This document shows positions 33,151 to 35,569 of a stretch of DNA of 35,569 bases, one piece after another. Positions within the stretch are counted from its first letter, which is position 1. Each line of letters starts with the position of its first letter. Source of the DNA: Candidatus Gallionella acididurans. Its GTDB lineage: Bacteria > Pseudomonadota > Gammaproteobacteria > Burkholderiales > Gallionellaceae. The stretch spans positions 1-35,569 of the forward strand of contig LSLI01000018.1 of NCBI GenBank assembly GCA_001577345.1, written 5' to 3'. The translations under genes and the position numbers were made by a program. A model generated the notes under the pieces. It did not search any database, was not told the origin of the DNA, and saw only the letters and a program-made list of their open reading frames with translations.

Positions 33151-34026
33151 ATGCAAAATCCGTTCGATCTCGACAACCCCGCGGCTTACCTGCACTGGCG
33201 CGACCGCAAGCTGGCCCGCGCTATCTGTGGTGCTGGCGAACTGGTCGTCGAAGTCAACAAACCCGACGCCCTGACTGTCGCTGAACATGCCGCGCTGCTG
33301 GATCGTTGCCAGCGCGGCAACATGGCGATTTATGCAAGCCACGCTGCGGCTGACGAAGATACCGTGCGCCGGTTCGGGCTGCAGTTCGGGCTGGCCAGCC
33401 TGGACGCCAACTGGCTGGCCGGCGAACAGGGCATTACGCGCGTCACCGTATGTGCAGATGACGGGCAGCGCCAGGCTTATATTCCCTATACCGACCGCGC
33501 CATCAAATGGCACACCGACGGCTATTACAATCCGCCTGAACGACTGATACGCGGCATGGTGATGCATTGCGTGCAGAGCGCCGGGCAAGGCGGCGGGAAT
33601 CGCCTGCTGGACCATGAGATCGCTTACCTGATGCTGCGCGATGAAAATAGCGATTTCATCCGCGCACTGTCCGCAGCGGACGCGATGACGATACCCGAAC
33701 GCACCGACGAACAGGGTGTGGCGCGCGCCGCGCAGACCGGCCCGGTGTTCTCGGTCGACCCGGCCAGCGGGACACTGCACATGCGCTATACCGCCCGCAC
33801 CCGCAGCATAATCTGGAAACAGGACGCCGCCACATTGGAGGCCGTCGCCGCTCTGGAAAAACTGCTGGCTTCCGCCCTGCCCCACATCCACAGCGTGACG
33901 CTCGAGCCCGGCATGGGGTTGTTGTGCAACAACGTGCTGCATGATCGCGCAGCCTTCAGCAATGAACCGGACAGCCCGCGCCTGCTGTTTCGGGCGCGCT
34001 ACCACGAGCGCATCGCGGCCAGCTGA
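33151..34026 (+). CDS. TauD/TfdA-family 2-oxoglutarate and Fe(II)-dependent dioxygenase
   Basis: 291 residues, last gene of the divergent operon. The iron-binding triad is visible: H121 and D123 in IKWHTDGYYN, and H264 in NNVLHDRAAF. The 2-oxoglutarate Arg is probably in RLLFRARYHER near the C terminus. The N-terminal part (VVEVNKPDALTVAEHAALLD) matches TauD-like folds. Such enzymes hydroxylate small molecules, often releasing sulfite from sulfonates such as taurine, but the substrate here is unknown and no sulfonate transporter is seen. Its location with sulfur carriers suggests an organosulfur or RNA/protein-bound substrate (inference). Confidence 0.85.
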   Translation: MQNPFDLDNPAAYLHWRDRKLARAICGAGELVVEVNKPDALTVAEHAALLDRCQRGNMAIYASHAAADEDTVRRFGLQFGLASLDANWLAGEQGITRVTVCADDGQRQAYIPYTDRAIKWHTDGYYNPPERLIRGMVMHCVQSAGQGGGNRLLDHEIAYLMLRDENSDFIRALSAADAMTIPERTDEQGVARAAQTGPVFSVDPASGTLHMRYTARTRSIIWKQDAATLEAVAALEKLLASALPHIHSVTLEPGMGLLCNNVLHDRAAFSNEPDSPRLLFRARYHERIAAS

Positions 34027-34067
34027 CCGCTGCAATTCCGGGCCGCCCATATTTCATCGCCGGCAAA

Positions 34068-34095
34068 AAGCCCGCCATCTTTCGACGGCGGGCTT
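34068..34095 (-). terminator. Terminator between the dioxygenase and fadL-like genes
   Basis: A 9-bp stem (AAGCCCGCC at 34068-34076 with GGCGGGCTT at 34087-34095) surrounds a 10-base loop. Read on the minus strand it is followed by a T run, so it mainly terminates the fadL-like gene. On the plus strand the tail is weak, but it may also act on the converging operon. Confidence 0.85.
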
Positions 34096-34121
34096 CAGGT
34101 TTGCAACAATCGGACTGGCGA

Positions 34122-35372
34122 TTACCAGCCGTAAGAAATGCCGATCGAGTCCTCGTGCATGCTGATGTTTGCATTGCCACCACCAAACCCGGCGGGGATC
34201 GATCCGGAACCGTTGACGGTCTGCTGGAAGGCATGTACATAAGCCACCGTAATTTCAGACTTGTTCGCCAGCGTCCAGGTTGCGCCCAGCGACAAATGGT
34301 TCTGCACCACGCCCGGCGCCAGGATGTTCAACAACGACTGGTTGCTCGGTATCTGCTGGTTGTTATGGTTGAGTCCGCCGCGCAGTGTCAGCTGGGAATC
34401 GTAGACATAGCTCATCCCGAGTTTGAACGCCGTCATGTTCTGCCAGCCGAAGCCCGGACCATTTGAAGCTCCCAGCGGGGATGCTTGCGGAAAGGTATTG
34501 CCAACGGAAGCGACGCCCGAATAATCGATCTGCTCGACATCGAATGCTACCGTGGTTGCCTGCGTCGCCTTGACAGCAATACCCACCCCATAGTTGGCCG
34601 GGATGTCGAAGTTGCCCTGGCCGGCAAACAGGCCGCTGTAACTGCTGAAACTGCTCATCTTGGTCTTGCTCTGGTAGGTCGCGCCCAGCGTTACCATAGG
34701 CGTGATTTCCCCGGTCCAGCCCACCTTCAGGCCGTAGCCGGTGGATGTGTCCGTGCCGTTATCGCTCATCGCAGCTGAATTGCTGGACATTGAACCCAAT
34801 GCCGGCCCGTTTAACCCGGTAGCGCTGAACATCTGGTAGGCCAGGTTCAGCGAGACGCCTACCGAATTGGTCGCGTTGAGTTTCTTAGACCAGGTCGGCG
34901 CAATGAACAATTGTTCCAGGTTGATACCGAGGTTGCCGCTGGCGCCAACGGCGCCGAACGGGTTGTTGTTGTACTGGGTGTTCATGCCGCCGTTGCCGTA
35001 GACAACCACGCCCAGTGCGGTGTCGTTGCTGATCATCTTGTTATAGCCAAAATCGGGAATGAAGAAATTGCTCCTGCCATTGCCGTCATAAGAACCATTC
35101 AGGCCAGCACCATTGCCAGTAATATCGGCGTTGCGGGTAGGCTTGAACCAGGTCAGCGCGAAATCGGTGCGATCGCCCACCATAACCATCCCGGCCGGAT
35201 TGGCGGCAGCCGCGAAAGCGTCCTGGGGCAGCGCAATGCCGGCGCCACCCATGGCTTCGGTTTTCGGGCCTACGCCGATCGGAAAGTAACCGTTGGTGGC
35301 ATGCGCCAGCGGAGACACCATTACACCTGCGGTCAATAGCGAAACAAGCAACTTGTTTTTTTTCATTTTCAT
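34122..35372 (-). CDS. FadL/OmpP1/TodX-family outer-membrane transport protein
   Basis: 416 residues from the ATG at 35372 (MKMKKNKLLVSLLTAG), where a signal peptide begins; an in-frame start at 35426 would cover the promoter. Cleavage is probably after AHA, giving the mature NGYFPIGVGPKTEAMGGAGIALPQDAFAAAANPAGM, whose N-terminal hatch motif (TEAMGGAG...ANPAG) is the family hallmark. Alternating strands (FALTWFKPTR, SVGVSLNLAYQMF, LGATYQSKTKM) form the 14-stranded barrel, ending in an aromatic W. FadL proteins take up hydrophobic molecules. In a sulfur oxidiser, a role in uptake of hydrophobic sulfur compounds is conceivable but unproven. Confidence 0.9.
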   Translation of the reverse strand: MKMKKNKLLVSLLTAGVMVSPLAHATNGYFPIGVGPKTEAMGGAGIALPQDAFAAAANPAGMVMVGDRTDFALTWFKPTRNADITGNGAGLNGSYDGNGRSNFFIPDFGYNKMISNDTALGVVVYGNGGMNTQYNNNPFGAVGASGNLGINLEQLFIAPTWSKKLNATNSVGVSLNLAYQMFSATGLNGPALGSMSSNSAAMSDNGTDTSTGYGLKVGWTGEITPMVTLGATYQSKTKMSSFSSYSGLFAGQGNFDIPANYGVGIAVKATQATTVAFDVEQIDYSGVASVGNTFPQASPLGASNGPGFGWQNMTAFKLGMSYVYDSQLTLRGGLNHNNQQIPSNQSLLNILAPGVVQNHLSLGATWTLANKSEITVAYVHAFQQTVNGSGSIPAGFGGGNANISMHEDSIGISYGW

Positions 35373-35390
35373 GACGATACCCCCTCGATA

Positions 35391-35419
35391 ATTATAGTAA
35401 AGAACCCCGTCGTTACGAA
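35391..35419 (-). promoter_or_regulatory. Candidate sigma70 promoter of the fadL-like gene
   Basis: A perfect TATAAT (35396-35391 on the minus strand) is preceded, after 17 bases, by TTCGTA (35419-35414). Transcription would begin about 10-15 bases before the ATG region at 35372, so the leader is short. Confidence 0.5.
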
Positions 35420-35432
35420 CAGCCATTGCAAC

Positions 35433-35569
35433 TCAGACAAACAAACAGATATCGGTATCTCCGGCAAAACCCATGAACATCGCCGCACCGCCGTACTCAC
35501 ATTGTTCGATGAATTCCTTCTTGTCGAATTCGAACAGGTCTACCGTCATCTGGCAGGCGATGAATTTCA
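35433..35569 (-). CDS. DsrE2-like sulfur-trafficking protein, 3' end only
   Basis: Only the last 45 codons are in the window; the gene continues past the right edge. They read KFIACQMTVDLFEFDKKEF, then CEYGGAAMFMGFAG and a final DICLFV. This fits the C terminus of DsrE2/DsrE-family proteins, where ACQM(S/T)xD carries a conserved cysteine and the protein ends in (N/C)LF(I/V). DsrE2 proteins usually lie in rhd-tusA-dsrE2 clusters that deliver sulfur to the Dsr or sHdr system. Whether the missing N-terminal part has the expected membrane segments cannot be seen. Confidence 0.75.
   Translation of the reverse strand, partial: KFIACQMTVDLFEFDKKEFIEQCEYGGAAMFMGFAGDTDICLFV

Noticed and set aside
32245-34050. 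601-codon minus-strand open frame opposite the TusA, unknown and dioxygenase genes
   Set aside because: The plus strand has three consecutive genes with recognisable motifs and operon spacing; the long frame has none.

Overview
The window looks like a chromosomal segment of a chemolithotrophic, sulfur-oxidising betaproteobacterium. I would place it in the Nitrosomonadales, near Gallionellaceae, Sulfuricellaceae or Thiobacillaceae. The reasons are a complete reverse-type dissimilatory sulfite reductase (rDsr) gene set in the order known from Allochromatium and Thiobacillus, a proteobacterial bc1 complex, a betaproteobacterial-style type II secretion operon, and gene content matching iron/sulfur oxidisers. 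The genus is an inference; no rRNA or tRNA gene was found.

Layout. (1) 1-1520: about 500 bases without a recognised gene, then a secreted DUF3494 (ice-binding-like) protein with a repetitive Asn/His/Lys/Asp tail and a strong terminator. (2) 1794-10001, plus strand: type II secretion operon gspL-M-N-D-E-F-C; the pseudopilin genes gspG-K are not in the window. Two hairpins separate it from the convergent block. (3) 10099-12997, minus strand: mrp (Fe-S carrier), a DUF971 protein, a Cys-rich unknown, a 75-residue unknown and an ankyrin protein. (4) 13177-16546, minus strand: petC, petB and petA (bc1 complex) preceded by a periplasmic protein of unknown role. (5) 16603-30418, minus strand: dsrA-B-E-F-H-C-M-K-L-J-O-P-N, then a DUF4202 gene and the siroheme synthase gene cysG, which is split by an apparent one-base deletion in a G run. 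(6) 30419-30757: divergent control region with two ACCC/GGGT operator-like palindromes. (7) 30758-34026, plus strand: an unusual six-gene operon diverging from dsrA. It encodes a small unknown protein, a Cas6/Cmx6-like protein with no visible CRISPR array, a cysteine-free DsrC homologue, a tandem TusA, a helical unknown and a 2-oxoglutarate/Fe(II) dioxygenase. (8) 34122-35569, minus strand: a FadL/OmpP1 outer-membrane channel and the 3' end of a DsrE2-like gene.

How it fits together. DsrEFH passes persulfide sulfur to DsrC, DsrAB oxidises it to sulfite, and DsrL supplies the electron link that marks the oxidative direction. DsrMKJOP connects to the quinone pool, which the bc1 complex also uses. 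CysG makes siroheme and DsrN amidates it for DsrAB. Mrp and its neighbours may serve Fe-S supply (inference). The divergent operon combines sulfur-carrier folds (DsrC-like, TusA) with an RNA-binding/processing fold (Cas6) and an oxygenase. It is the best candidate here for an undescribed system.
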